From contig WOAB01000098.1 in the NCBI GenBank assembly GCA_027886185.1, positions 1,860,001 through 1,924,000 of the forward strand: 64,000 bases of DNA, written 5' to 3'. The notes under the pieces were generated by a model that was not told the origin of the DNA, did no database searches, and saw only the letters and a program-made list of their open reading frames with translations. This DNA comes from Rheum nobile (taxonomy: Eukaryota > Streptophyta > Magnoliopsida > Caryophyllales > Polygonaceae). Each line of letters starts with the position of its first letter. The first letter of the stretch is position 1. This document shows, piece after piece, positions 33,720-49,060 of the stretch. Both the position numbers and the translations under genes were made by a program.

Positions 33720-36700
33720 ACTATAGTATATAAGTGTAACTATATCAAATATAATGAAATACTATAGTATATAAATGTAACTGTATCAAATGTAATGAAA
33801 TACTATAGTATATAACTGAAACTAAATGAAATATAATGAAATACTATAGTATATAAGTGTACCTACATCATATATAATGAAATTCTATAGTATATAAGTG
33901 TAACTATATAAAATATAATGAAATACTATAGTATATAAGTCTAACTATATCAAATGTAATGAAATACTATAGTATATATAAGTCTAACTATATCAAATGT
34001 AATGAAATACTATAGTATATAAGTGTAACTGTATCAAATATAATGAAATACTATAGTATATAAGTCTAACTATATCATATGTAATGAAATACTATAGTAT
34101 ATAAGTGTAACGATATCATATATAATGAAATATTATAGTATATAAGTGTAACTATATCAAATATAATGAAATAGTATAGTATATAAGTCTAACTATATCA
34201 AATGTAATGAAATACTATAGTATATAAGTCTAACTATATCAAATGTAATGAAATACTATAGTATATATAAGTCTAACTATATCAAATGTAATGAAATACT
34301 ATAGTATATATAAGTCTAACTATATCAAATGTAATGAAATACTATAGTATATAAGTGTAACTGTATCAAATATAATGAAATACTATATTATATAAGTCTA
34401 ACTATATCAAATGTAATGAAATACTATAGTATATAAGTGTAACTATATCAAATGTAATGAAATACTATAGTATATAAGTGTAACGATATCATATATAATG
34501 AAATACTATAGTATATAAGTGTAACTATATCAAATATAATGAAATACTATAGTATATAAGTCTAACTATATCAAATATAATGAAATACTATAGTATTTAA
34601 GTATAACTGAATGAATAATAATGAAATACTATAGTATATAAGTGTAACTATATCATATGTAATGAAATTCTATAGTATATAAGTGTAACTATATCATATT
34701 TAATGAAATTCTATAGTATATAAGTGTAAATATATAATATATAATGAAATACTATAGTATATAAGTCTAACTATATCAAATATAATGAAATAATATAGTA
34801 TATAAGTGTAACTGTATCAAATGTAATGAAATACTATAGTATATAAGTGTAACTAAATGAAATATAATGAAATACTATAGTATATAAGTGTACCTATATC
34901 ATATATAATAAAATTCTATAGTATATAAGTGTAACTATATAAAATATAATGAAATACTATAGTATATAAGTCTAACTATATCAAATGTAATGAAATACTA
35001 TAGTATATATAAGTCTAACTATATCAAATTTAATGAAATACTATAGTACATAAGTGTAACTAAATGAAATACTATAGTATATAAGTCTAACTATATCATA
35101 TATAATGAAATTCTATAGTATATAAGTGTAACTATATCAAATATAATGAATTACTACAGTATATAAGTGTACTATATCAAATGTAATGAAATACTATAGT
35201 ATATAAGTGTAACTATATCAAATTTAATGAAATACTATAGTATATAAGTCTAACTATATCAAATGTAAAGAAATACTATAGTATATAAGTGTAACTATAT
35301 CATATATAATGAAATACTATAGTATATAAGTGTAACTATATCAAATATAATGAAATACTATATTATATAAGTGTAACTATATCAAATGTAATGAAATACT
35401 ATAGTATATAAGTGTAACTATATAAAATATAATGAAATAATATAGTATATAAGTCTAACTATATCAAATGTAATGAAATACTATAGTATATATAAATCTA
35501 ACTATATCAAATTTAATGAAATACTATAGTACATAAGTGTAACTAAATGAAATATAATGAAACACTATAGTATATAAGTGTAACTATATCATATATAATG
35601 AAATTCTATAGTATAGAAGTGTAACTATATCAAATATAATGAAATACTATAGTATATAAGTGTAACTATATCAAATGTAATGAAATGCTATTAGTATATA
35701 AGTGTAACTATATCAAATTTAATGAAATACTATAGTATATAAGTCTAACTATATCAAATGTAATGAAATACTATAGTATATAAGTGTAACTATATCATAT
35801 ATAATGAAATACTATAGTATATAAATGTAACTATATCAAATATAATGAAATACTACATTATATAAGTGTAACTATATCAAATGTAATGAAATACTATAGT
35901 ATATAAGTGTAACTATATCAAATATAATGAAATATTAAAGTATATAAGTCTAACTATATCAAATGTAATGAAATACTATAGTATATAAGTGTAACTATAT
36001 AAAATATAATGAAATACAATAGTATATAATTGTAACTATATCAAATATAATGAAATACTATAGTATGAAAGTGTAACTATATCAAATGCAATGAAATACT
36101 ATAGTATATAAGTGTAACTATATCAAATATAATGAAATACTATAGTATATAAGTCTAACTATATCTTATGTAATGAAATACTATAGTATATAAGTGTAAC
36201 TATATAAAATATAATGAAATACAATAGTATATAATTGTAACTATATCAAATATAATGAAATACTATAGTATGAAAGTGTAACTATATCAAATGCAATGAA
36301 ATACTATAGTATATAAGTGTAACTATATCATATATAATGAAATACTATAGTATATAAGTGTAACTATATCAAATATAATGAAATACTACATTATATAAGT
36401 ATAACTATATCAAATGCAATGACATACTATAGTATATAAGTGTAACTATATCAAATATAATGAAATACTATAGTATATAAGTCTAACTATATCTTATGTA
36501 ATGAAATACTATAGTATATAAGTGTAACTATATAAAATATAATGAAATTCTATAGTATATAAATGTAACTATATAAAATATAATGAAATACTATAGTATA
36601 TAAGTCTAACTATATCAAATGTAATGAAATACTATAGTATATATAAGTCTAACTATATCAAATGTAATGAAATACTATAGTATATATAAGTCTAACTATA

Positions 36701-39700
36701 TCAAATATAATGAAATACTATAATATATAAGTGTAACTATATCAAATATAATGCAATAGTATAGTATATAAGTCTAACTATATCAAATGTAATGAAATAC
36801 TATAGTATATAAGTCTAACTATATCAAATGTAATGAAATACTATAGTATATATAAGTCTAACTATATCAAATGTAATGAAATACTATAGTATATATAAGT
36901 CTAACTATATCAAATGTAATGAAATACTATAGTATATAAGTGTAACTGTATCAAATATAATGAAATACTATATTATATAAGTCTAACTATATCAAATGTA
37001 ATGAAATACTATAGTATATAAGTGTAACTATATCAAATGTAATGAAATACTATAGTATATAAGTGTAACGATATCATATATAATGAAATACTATAGTATA
37101 TAAGTGTAACTATATCAAATATAATGAAATACTATAGTATATAAGTCTAACTATATCAAATATAATGAAATACTATAGTATTTAAGTATAACTGAATGAA
37201 TAATAATGAAATACTATAGTATATAAGTGTAACTATATCATATGTAATGAAATTCTATAGTATATAAGTGTAACTATATCATATTTAATGAAATTCTATA
37301 GTATATAAGTGTAAATATATAATATATAATGAAATACTATAGTATATAAGTCTAACTATATCAAATATAATGAAATAATATAGTATATAAGTGTAACTGT
37401 ATCAAATGTAATGAAATACTATAGTATATAAGTGTAACTAAATGAAATATAATGAAATACTATAGTATATAAGTGTACCTATATCATATATAATAAAATT
37501 CTATAGTATATAAGTGTAACTATATAAAATATAATGAAATACTATAGTATATAAGTCTAACTATATCAAATGTAATGAAATACTATAGTATATATAAGTC
37601 TAACTATATCAAATTTAATGAAATACTATAGTACATAAGTGTAACTAAATGAAATACTATAGTATATAAGTCTAACTATATCATATATAATGAAATTCTA
37701 TAGTATATAAGTGTAACTATATCAAATATAATGAATTACTACAGTATATAAGTGTACTATATCAAATGTAATGAAATACTATAGTATATAAGTGTAACTA
37801 TATCAAATTTAATGAAATACTATAGTATATAAGTCTAACTATATCAAATGTAAAGAAATACTATAGTATATAAGTGTAACTATATCATATATAATGAAAT
37901 ACTATAGTATATAAGTGTAACTATATCAAATATAATGAAATACTATATTATATAAGTGTAACTATATCAAATGTAATGAAATACTATAGTATATAAGTGT
38001 AACTATATAAAATATAATGAAATAATATAGTATATTAGTCTAACTATATCAAATGTAATGAAATACTATAGTATATATAAATCTAACTATATCAAATTTA
38101 ATGAAATACTATAGTACATAAGTGTAACTAAATGAAATATAATGAAACACTATAGTATATAAGTGTAACTATATCATATATAATGAAATTCTATAGTATA
38201 GAAGTGTAACTATATCAAATATAATGAAATACTATAGTATATAAGTGTAACTATATCAAATGTAATGAAATGCTATTAGTATATAAGTGTAACTATATCA
38301 AATTTAATGAAATACTATAGTATATAAGTCTAACTATATCAAATGTAATGAAATACTATAGTATATAAGTGTAACTATATCATATATAATGAAATACTAT
38401 AGTATATAAATGTAACTATATCAAATATAATGAAATACTACATTATATAAGTGTAACTATATCAAATGTAATGAAATACTATAGTATATAAGTGTAACTA
38501 TATCAAATATAATGAAATATTAAAGTATATAAGTCTAACTATATCAAATGTAATGAAATACTATAGTATATAAGTGTAACTATATAAAATATAATGAAAT
38601 ACAATAGTATATAATTGTAACTATATCAAATATAATGAAATACTATAGTATGAAAGTGTAACTATATCAAATGCAATGAAATACTATAGTATATAAGTGT
38701 AACTATATCAAATATAATGAAATACTATAGTATATAAGTCTAACTATATCTTATGTAATGAAATACTATAGTATATAAGTGTAACTATATAAAATATAAT
38801 GAAATACAATAGTATATAATTGTAACTATATCAAATATAATGAAATACTATAGTATGAAAGTGTAACTATATCAAATGCAATGAAATACTATAGTATATA
38901 AGTGTAACTATATCATATATAATGAAATACTATAGTATATAAGTGTAACTATATCAAATATAATGAAATACTACATTATATAAGTATAACTATATCAAAT
39001 GCAATGACATACTATAGTATATAAGTGTAACTATATCAAATATAATGAAATACTATAGTATATAAGTCTAACTATATCTTATGTAATGAAATACTATAGT
39101 ATATAAGTGTAACTATATAAAATATAATGAAATTCTATAGTATATAAATGTAACTATATAAAATATAATGAAATACTATAGTATATAAGTCTAACTATAT
39201 CAAATGTAATGAAATACTATAGTATATATAAGTCTAACTATATCAAATGTAATGAAATACTATAGTATATATAAGTCTAACTATATCAAATATAATGAAA
39301 TACTATAATATATAAGTGTAACTATATCAAATATAATGCAATAGTATAGTATATAAGTCTAACTATATCAAATGTAATGAAATACTATAGTATATAAGTC
39401 TAACTATATCAAATGTAATGAAATACTATAGTATATATAAGTCTAACTATATCAAATGTAATGAAATACTATAGTATATATAAGTCTAACTATATCAAAT
39501 GTAATGAAATACTATAGTATATATAAGTCTAACTATATCAAATGTAATGAAATACTATAGTATATAAGTGTAACTGTATCAAATATAATGAAATACTATA
39601 TTATATAAGTCTAACTATATCAAATGTAATGAAATACTATAGTATATAAGTGTAACTATATCAAATGTAATGAAATACTATAGTATATAAGTGTAACGAT

Positions 39701-42700
39701 ATCATATATAATGAAATACTATAGTATATAAGTGTAACTATATCAAATGTAATGAAATACTATAGTATATATAAGTCTAACTATATCAAATGTAATGAAA
39801 TACTATAGTATATATAAGTCTAACTATATCAAATGTAATGAAATACTATAGTATATAAGTGTAACTGTATCAAATATAATGAAATACTATATTATATAAG
39901 TCTAACTATATCAAATGTAATGAAATACTATAGTATATAAGTGTAACTATATCAAATGTAATGAAATACTATAGTATATAAGTGTAACGATATCATATAT
40001 AATGAAATACTATAGTATATAAGTGTAACTATATCAAATATAATGAAATACTATAGTATATAAGTCTAACTATATCAAATATAATGAAATACTATAGTAT
40101 TTAAGTATAACTGAATGAATAATAATGAAATACTATAGTATATAAGTGTAACTATATCATATGTAATGAAATTCTATAGTATATAAGTGTAACTATATCA
40201 TATTTAATGAAATTCTATAGTATATAAGTGTAAATATATAATATATAATGAAATACTATAGTATATAAGTCTAACTATATCAAATATAATGAAATAATAT
40301 AGTATATAAGTGTAATTGTATCAAATGTAATGAAATACTATAGTATATAAGTGTAACTAAATGAAATATAATGAAATACTATAGTATATAAGTGTACCTA
40401 TATCATATATAATAAAATTCTATAGTATATAAGTGTAACTATACAAAATATAATGAAATACTATAGTATATAAGTCTAACTATATCAAATGTAATGAAAT
40501 ACTATAGTATATATAAGTCTAACTATATCAAATTTAATGAAATACTATAGTACATAAGTGTAACTAAATGAAATATAATGAAATACTATAGTATATAAGT
40601 CTAACTATATCATATATAATGAAATTCTATAGTATATAAGTGTAACTATATCAAATATAATGAATTACTACAGTATATAAGTGTACTATATCAAATGTAA
40701 TGAAATACTATAGTATATAAGTGTAACTATATCAAATTTAATGAAATACTATAGTATATAAGTCTAACTATATCAAATGTAAAGAAATACTATAGTATAT
40801 AAGTGTAACTATATCATATATAATGAAATACTATAGTATATAAGTGTAACTATATCAAATATAATGAAATACTATATTATATAAGTGTAACTATATCAAA
40901 TGTAATGAAATACTATAGTATATAAGTGTAACTATATAAAATATAATGAAATAATATAGTATATAAGTCTAACTATATCAAATGTAATGAAATACTATAG
41001 TATATATAAATCTAACTATATCAAATTTAATGAAATACTATAGTACATAAGTGTAACTAAATGAAATATAATGAAACACTATAGTATATAAGTGTAACTA
41101 TATCATATATAATGAAATTCTATAGTATAGAAGTGTAACTATATCAAATATAATGAAATACTATAGTATATAAGTGTAACTATATCAAATGTAATGAAAT
41201 GCTATTAGTATATAAGTGTAACTATATCAAATTTAATGAAATACTATAGTATATAAGTCTAACTATATCAAATGTAATGAAATACTATAGTATATAAGTG
41301 TAACTATATCATATATAATGAAATACTATAGTATATAAGTGTAACTATATCAAATATAATGAAATACTACATTATATAAGTGTAACTATATCAAATGTAA
41401 TGAAATACTATAGTATATAAGTGTAACTATATCAAATATAATGAAATATTAAAGTATATAAGTCTAACTATATCAAATGTAATGAAATACTATAGTATAT
41501 AAGTGTAACTATATAAAATATAATGAAATACAATAGTATATAATTGTAACTATATCAAATATAATGAAATACTATAGTATGAAAGTGTAACTATATCAAA
41601 TGCAATGAAATACTATAGTATATAAGTGTAACTATATCAAATATAATGAAATACTATAGTATATAAGTCTAACTATATCTTATGTAATGAAATACTATAG
41701 TATATAAGTGTAACTATATAAAATATAATGAAATACAATAGTATATAATTGTAACTATATCAAATATAATGAAATACTATAGTATGAAAGTGTAACTATA
41801 TCAAATGCAATGAAATACTATAGTATATAAGTGTAACTATATCATATATAATGAAATACTATAGTATATAAGTGTAACTATATCAAATATAATGAAATAC
41901 TACATTATATAAGTATAACTATATCAAATGCAATGACATACTATAGTATATAAGTGTAACTATATCAAATATAATGAAATACTATAGTATATAAGTCTAA
42001 CTATATCTTATGTAATGAAATACTATAGTATATAAGTGTAACTATATAAAATATAATGAAATTCTATAGTATATAAATGTAACTATATAAAATATAATGA
42101 AATACTATAGTATATAAGTCTAACTATATCAAATGTAATGAAATACTATAGTATATATAAGTCTAACTATATCAAATGTAATGAAATACTATGGTATATA
42201 TAAGTCTAACTATATCAAATATAATGAAATACTATAATATATAAGTGTAACTATATCAAATATAATGCAATACTATAGTATATATAAGTCTAACTATATC
42301 AAATGTAACGAAATACTATAGTATATAAGTGTAACTGTATCAAATATAATGAAATACTATATTATATAAGTCTAACTATATCAAATGTAATAAAATACTA
42401 TAGTATATAAGTGTAACTATATCAAATGTAATGAAATACTATAGTATATAAGTGTAACTATATCAAATTTAATGAAATACTATAGTATATTAGTGTAACT
42501 AAAAGAAATATAATGAAATACTATAGTATATAAGTGTACCTATATCATATATAATGAAATTCTATAGTATATAAGTATAACTATATAAAATATAATGAAA
42601 TACTATAGTATATAAGTCTAACTATATCAAATGTAATGAAATACTATAGTATATAAGTGTACCTATATCATATATAATGAAATTCTATAGTATATAAGTG

Positions 42701-45700
42701 TAACTATATAAAATATAATGAAATAATATAGTATATAAGTCTAACTATATCAAATGTAATGAAATACTATAGTATATATAAATCTAACTATATCAAATTT
42801 AATGAAATACTATAGTACATAAGTGTAACTAAATGAAATATAATGAAACACTATAGTATATAAGTGTAACTATATCATATATAATGAAATACAATAGTAT
42901 ATAATTGTAACTATATCAAATATAATGAAATACTATAGTATGAAAGTGTAACTATATCAAATGCAATGAAATACTATAGTATATAAGTGTAACTATATCA
43001 AATATAATGAAATACTATAGTATATAAGTCTAACTATATCAAATGTAATGAAATACTATAGTATATAAGTGTAACTATATAAAATATAATGAAATACAAT
43101 AGTATATAATTGTAACTATATCAAATATAATGAAATACTATAGTATGAAAGTGTAACTATATCAAATGCAATGAAATACTATAGTATATATGTGTAACTA
43201 TATCAAATATAATGAAATACTATAGTATATAAGTCTAACTATATCTTATGTAATGAAATATTATAGTATATAAGTGTAACTATATAAAATATAATGAAAT
43301 TCTATAGTATATAAATATAACTATATAAAATATAATGAAATACTATAGTATATAAGTCTAACTATATCAAATGTAATGAAATACTATAGTATATATAAGT
43401 CTAACTGTATCAAATGTAATGAAATACTATAGTATATATAAGTCTAACTATATCAAATATAATGAAATACTATAATATATAAGTGTAACTATATCAAATA
43501 TAATGCAATACTATAGTATATATAAGTCTAACTATATCAAATTTAATGAAATACTATAGTACATAAGTGTAACTAAATTAAATATAATAAAATACTATAG
43601 TATATAAGTGTAACTATATCATATATAATGAAATTCTATAGTATATAAGTGTAACTATATCAAATATAATGCAATACTATAGTATATATAAGTCTAACTA
43701 TATCAAATGTAATGAAATACTATAGTATATAAGTGTAACTGTATCAAATATAATGAAATACTATATTATATAAGTCTAACTATATCAAATGTAATGAAAT
43801 ACTATAGTATATAAGTGTAACTATATCAAATGTAATGAAATACTATAGTATATAAGTGTAACTATATCAAATTTAATGAAATACTATAGTATATTAGTGT
43901 AACTAAAAGAAATATAATGAAATACTATAGTATATAAGTGTACCTATATCATATATAATGAAATTCTATAGTATATAAGTATAACTATATAAAATATAAT
44001 GAAATACTATAGTATATAAGTCTAACTATATCAAATGTAATGAAATACTATAGTATATAAGTGTACCTATATCATATATAATGAAATTCTATAGTATATA
44101 AGTGTAACTATATAAAATATAATGAAATAATATAGTATATAAGTCTAACTATATCAAATGTAATGAAATACTATAGTATATATAAATCTAACTATATCAA
44201 ATTTAATGAAATACTATAGTACATAAGTGTAACTAAATGAAATATAATGAAACACTATAGTATATAAGTGTAACTATATCATATATAATGAAATACAATA
44301 GTATATAATTGTAACTATATCAAATATAATAAAATACTATAGTATGAAAGTGTAACTATATCAAATGCAATGAAATACTATAGTATATAAGTGTAACTAT
44401 ATCAAATATAATGAAATACTATAGTATATAAGTCTAACTATATCAAATGTAATGAAATACTATAGTATATAAGTGTAACTATATAAAATATAATGAAATA
44501 CAATAGTATATAATTGTAACTATATCAAATATAATGAAATACTATAGTATGAAAGTGTAACTATATCAAATGCAATGAAATACTATAGTATATAAGTGTA
44601 ACTATATCAAATATAATGAAATACTATAGTATATAAGTCTAACTATATCTTATGTAATGAAATATTATAGTATATAAGTGTAACTATATAAAATATAATG
44701 AAATTCTATAGTATATAAATATAACTATATAAAATATAATGAAATACTATAGTATATAAGTCTAATTATATCAAATGTAATGAAATACTATAGTATATAT
44801 AAGTCTAACTGTATCAAATGTAATGAAATACTATAGTATATATAAGTCTAACTATATCAAATATAATGAAATACTATAATATATAAGTGTAACTGTATCA
44901 AATATAATGCAATACTATAGTATATATAAGTCTAACTATATCAAATTTAATGAAATACTATAGTACATAAGTGTAACTAAATTAAATATAATAAAATACT
45001 ATAGTATATAAGTGTAACTATATCATATATAATGAAATTCTATAGTATATAAGTGTAACTATATCAAATATAATGAAATACTACAATATATAAGTGTAAC
45101 TATATCAAATATAATGAAATACTATAGTATATAAGTGTAACTATATCAAATATAATGAAATACTATAGTATATAAGTCTAACTATATCTTATGTAATGAA
45201 ATACTATAGTATATAAGTGTAACTATATCATATATAATGAAATACTATAGGTTATAAGTATAACTATATCAAATATAATGAAATATTATAGTATATAAGT
45301 GTAACTATATCAAATGTAATAAAATACTATAGTATATAAATGTAACTAAATGAAATATAATGTAATACTATAGTATATAAGTGGACCTATATCATATATA
45401 ATTAAATTCTATAGTATATAAGTGTAACTCTATCAAATATAATAAAATACTATAGTATATAAGTCTAACTATATCAAATGTAATGAAATACTATAGTATA
45501 TATAAGTCTAACTATATCAAATGAAATGAAATACTATAGTATATAAGTGTAACTATATGAAATATAATGAAATACAATAGTATATAAGTGTAACTATATC
45601 AAATATAATGAAATACTATAGTATGAAAGTGTAACTATATCATATATAATGAAATTCTATAGTATATAAGTGTAACTATATCAAATATAATGAAATACTA

Positions 45701-45837
45701 TAGTATATAAGTGTAACTATATCAAATGTAATGAAATATAGTATATAAGTGTAACTATATCAAATTTAATGAAATACTATAGTATATAAGTCTAACTATA
45801 TCAAATGTAATGAAATACTATAGTATATAAGTGTAAC
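33720..45837. repeat. 41-bp AT-rich satellite, array segment 3 with higher-order repeats
   Basis: The largest uninterrupted stretch, about 12.1 kb. The marker monomer GTATTTAAGTATAACTGAAT starts near 34591, 37176 and 40095. The first interval is 2,585 bases (63 monomers of 41) and the second 2,919, the extra being a local repeat of TATATAAG-type monomers near 39480-39850. A shared 1-bp deletion (AAGTGTACTATATC) at 35168 and 37753 and a shared short deletion near 35060 and 37645 show block copying. A second block of about 1.40 kb repeats between 42491 and 43895 (AGTGTAACTAAAAGAAATAT). Confidence 0.95.
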
Positions 45838-46230
45838 TGAAATACCCCAAATAAGTCGATAATGGTATTTTGGTAATTTAATTATGGGATTTACTAAAAA
45901 GGGGAAAAAATGGGAAATTGGGGATTAAATCCCTAACATGTTCGGTTCTCTCTCTCCCGTGTGTCTTCTGCACGAGCAGCCCAGCTCTTCCTTCCCGAAC
46001 GGATTCGGTTCTCTTCGTGCCCAGACGAGTCCCTCCTTCTCCGGCGAGCCCTGTCCGTCCGACATCGTCCCCCTGCTCGGAGCTGCTGCTGTGGAGCCGT
46101 CACGCCGCTGGCCGCTGTCCGTGGTTGCTCGCTGTGGTTGCGGTCGTGCTGTTGTGTGGAGCTGTCCGGTGCTCCGAGGTGGTTCCGGCGAGAGGTGGTG
46201 TTTCCGGGCTGGATTGTGGCCACCAACGAG

Positions 46231-46798
46231 GTAAGAAATGGGTGTTTGGTCTGTGTGTATTTCGGACTCCCTTCTTTGTTGAATTTGTGCAGCGAAATTG
46301 TGGTGTTTGTGTGCAGCTGCTATCCGTTGTTATTGTTGTAGTTCCGACAACGAGGAGCTCTCCTCGGTGACTACCGCTTGGTTGTCGACAAGGTGAGTTT
46401 ATGGGTTAAGGGCTAATTCGAAGCTTTGCTGATTTTTTAGGTTTGAATTGATATTGGGTATATGTTCGAATTGATGTTGTATAGTGGTCCGAATTGATGT
46501 TGATTTATCCTTCGTGGGCAGTTGAAGAGCCAATTTCGAGAGCCTTGGGCTGATTTTTGTGTGTGTGGGTGCGGAATTTTGAAGGTATTAATGTTAGGGT
46601 TTGATTTGGGGGTTTGAAATTGGGTTTGATTGCTGGGTTCATTTGAATTGCATATGCATAATCGATTGAGATTGGGTTGATTGGGTGCGTTTGACCTAAT
46701 TAATTAAGGGATGATTTTAGGGTCTGAATTGGAGTTTTATTGGTTGTGGATTTGATGGGTTAATTAACGCCAGAGTTTTGCTCGGATTGATTTCGCAG
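46231..46798 (+). other. Candidate intron within LTR copy 4
   Basis: Donor ACGAG|GTAAGAA at 46231 (an alternative ACAAG|GTGAGT is at 46393). The acceptor is TTGATTTCGCAG ending at 46798, with a T-rich interior. The signals recur at the same relative place in sister copies. Confidence 0.4.
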
Positions 46799-47139
46799 GT
46801 TCGTTCGGATTGACTGGAGATCTCTGAGGTCGTTGTGGTTCGACTTGAGGCAAGAGGATTCTTGCTAACTTTATATTTTTATAAATTGTTTTATGCCCAG
46901 TTTATTTCATAATTAAGTTTACCGTTGCTTGGTTGAATATGGGTATGTGCGTGTGATATGATTTGTCTTGTATGTATTTGATTAAATGTTGACGTGGTAG
47001 TCAATTGTGACTAAATGTGATTGATTGTTGTTGATAGTGTATGTTGACACGTGTGTGTGTGTGTTGGATCGTGTGGGTGTGTTGGATTGAATGTGTGTGT
47101 GTGTGTGTGTGTGTGGATCGTATGTGTGTGTTGGATTGA

Positions 47140-47175
<36 letters not shown>

Positions 47176-47506
47176 ATCGTATGTGTGTGTTGGATTGAAC
47201 GTGTGTGTGTGTGTGTGTGGATCGTATGTGTGTGTTGGATTGAATGTGTGTATGCGTGTGTTGGATTGTGTGTGTGTGAATGTGTGGGTACATTAGTAAT
47301 TGTCCCGTGTTGTAGATGGACTGATGTGGTTTGATTGGATTATTGATTTTAAAGTTACTTGGGTGAATATATATATATGTGTGTGATATTGTGTGATGAT
47401 GTGTGTGTGATGATATGTGATAATGTGTGATGAGGTGTGGTTATGTGATTTTGACTGTCGTCGTGTTGTTTGATTGGTTGGTATGGTGATGGATAGTGGG
47501 TTGTGG

Positions 47507-47690
47507 AGGTTGTGAATTGTCTCACCTTGGTGATGTGGGGGTGGAGACGGAGAGGTTGTGAATTGTCTCACCTTGGTGATGTGGGGGTGGAGACGGAGAT
47601 GTTGTGAATTGTCTCACCTTGGTGATGTGGGGGTGGAGACGAAGATGTTGTGAATTGTCTCACCCAGTGATGTGGTGGTGGAGACGGAGG
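47507..47690 (+). repeat. 46-bp minisatellite in LTR copy 4
   Basis: About four tandem copies of TTGTGAATTGTCTCACCTTG followed by GTGATGTGGGGGTGGAGACG. Its reverse-strand translation gives the recurrent RQFTTSPSPPPHH peptide seen in many spurious frames. Confidence 0.85.
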
Positions 47691-49008
47691 TTGGATTGGA
47701 GGTGTTGGTGGTTGTGTGTGTTGGTTATGTGTTAAATGTTGGTTGTGTACTTGATTAAGTGGTGGTGTTAATGATATTGGTTGTGTACTTGAATAGGTGG
47801 ATTTGTGATGAATGTTGATTATGTACTTGACTAAGTGGTTGTGTTGGTAATTTGGTTGTATGTTGATAATTGGGTTATGTTGGATGTTGATTGTTATTAG
47901 TTGTGGTTGTGGGCCATTGTTGGCCATTGGTTGTTAAACTTCGTGTGTTGTAGTGGTTGATTGTAACTGGTCAATGTGGTGAATTTCTGTTGGTATAGTT
48001 GTTGTTGGTAACCGGTGGATTATGAAGGTTGGTTGTGTTGGTTGAGTGTATAGATTGGTTTCCCATCTTGAGGGTGTGGGCCAATGCAAGTTGGGTTTGA
48101 AGGCGGCACCAAAACGGTGGCTGGCCTGGATCGTTATTCTGGTAATGATTGTATTATGTGATGTTTATCTCATTAATGCTTATGTGTTTGTTGATGTGAA
48201 GGTTAACTGAGTTTGTTGTGTTAAGTGCAGTAGTGAGTTCTGTATTATTGGTTAGCTTTGGTTGTAAGTCAGTAGTAAGATAGGTATGCGCTTAGAGTTG
48301 TTGATCGAGGTATTATTAATAGAGAGGAAGTTGGATTGGGTCGTTCTTTCATTTATGCTTGTGATGAGTTTGAGGTTGGATGGAAGAGGTTAGTATCGTG
48401 TAGAATTGGATAAGAATGGGTAATTGATCGATTGTGTTAGTGTGTGTTTATGTTTGCGTTTTGACGTATGGTTGGTTAAATGGTTGGTGTGATGATAGTC
48501 AAGTGTAGTTATGTTATATAAGTATATATATATATTGTATGATCTGTTGTTGTTTGGTATTGTTGATTGCCGTGATAATTATATGGTTTTGAAACATTTT
48601 TGGCTTGAGGAGTTTTGCCAGTCTTTCGAAAGACTGACCAATTGCGGTTTACGTGCCATGGTTGGCTGGGGTATCGGGTCCCCTAGTCAACCAGGCTTTT
48701 CAGGTTTAGCGCCAGCAAGGAGGATTCTGAGCACCGTCGGTTTTGGAGTCGAGGACTCTTCTCTTTTGGTGGACTTTGATTTGGTTGTACATGTCGTTTT
48801 GGTTTTGTACTTTGAAGTGGTGGAACTTGATGTATTGGCTTTTGGTTTTTAGTTGTTGGTTTTTGGGTTGTAAAGTGTTGTATTTTCTGTATGTTAAGTT
48901 TGATTGTGGTTTCAAACTCTGGACAGGTTTTACAGGTTTTCCGTTGTGCTGCTTTTGGTATATTATATATATGGGTTATGTTTCGCAAATTTTTATTTTA
49001 CCCGCCTT

Positions 49009-49026
49009 ATAATCCTTCGGGACTAT
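49009..49026 (+). promoter_or_regulatory. Conserved hairpin near the LTR 3' end (copy 4)
   Basis: ATAATCCTTCGGGACTAT forms a 7-bp stem with one A-C mismatch and a TTCG loop, about 35 bases before the LTR end. Equivalent hairpins are at 13462, 18917, 24417, 31222, 33336, 55204, 63564 and 63775. Its role is unknown; a position near the RNA end suggests a part in polyadenylation or strand transfer, by inference only. Confidence 0.6.
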
Positions 49027-49060
49027 GGCACTATAGCACCACTGATCTGGGGGTGTTACA

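Larger units (their letters stand above)
45838..49060 (+). mobile_element. LTR-only copy 4, plus
   Basis: TGAAATACCCC to GGGGTGTTACA, 3,223 bases, with perfect GTAAC duplications (45833-45837 and 49061-49065) inside the satellite. It is uninterrupted, so it serves as a reference copy. In order it has: AT start with GGGATTAAATCCC palindrome; GC-rich leader (45940-46230); candidate intron (46231-46798); GAGGCAAGAGGATTCTTGCT; GT-rich tract (47050-47270); minisatellite (47507-47690); CAGTCTTTCGAAAGACTG palindrome near 48617-48634; and the terminal hairpin (49009-49026). Frames in the leader have no recognised domain. Confidence 0.88.

Noticed and set aside
45918..46370. 150-residue frame in the LTR leader (similar frames at 15887-16300, 21929-22261, 25815-26124, 52207-52574, 57434-57709)
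   Set aside because: GC-rich leader sequence open in several frames and on both strands, with no conserved protein between sister copies.
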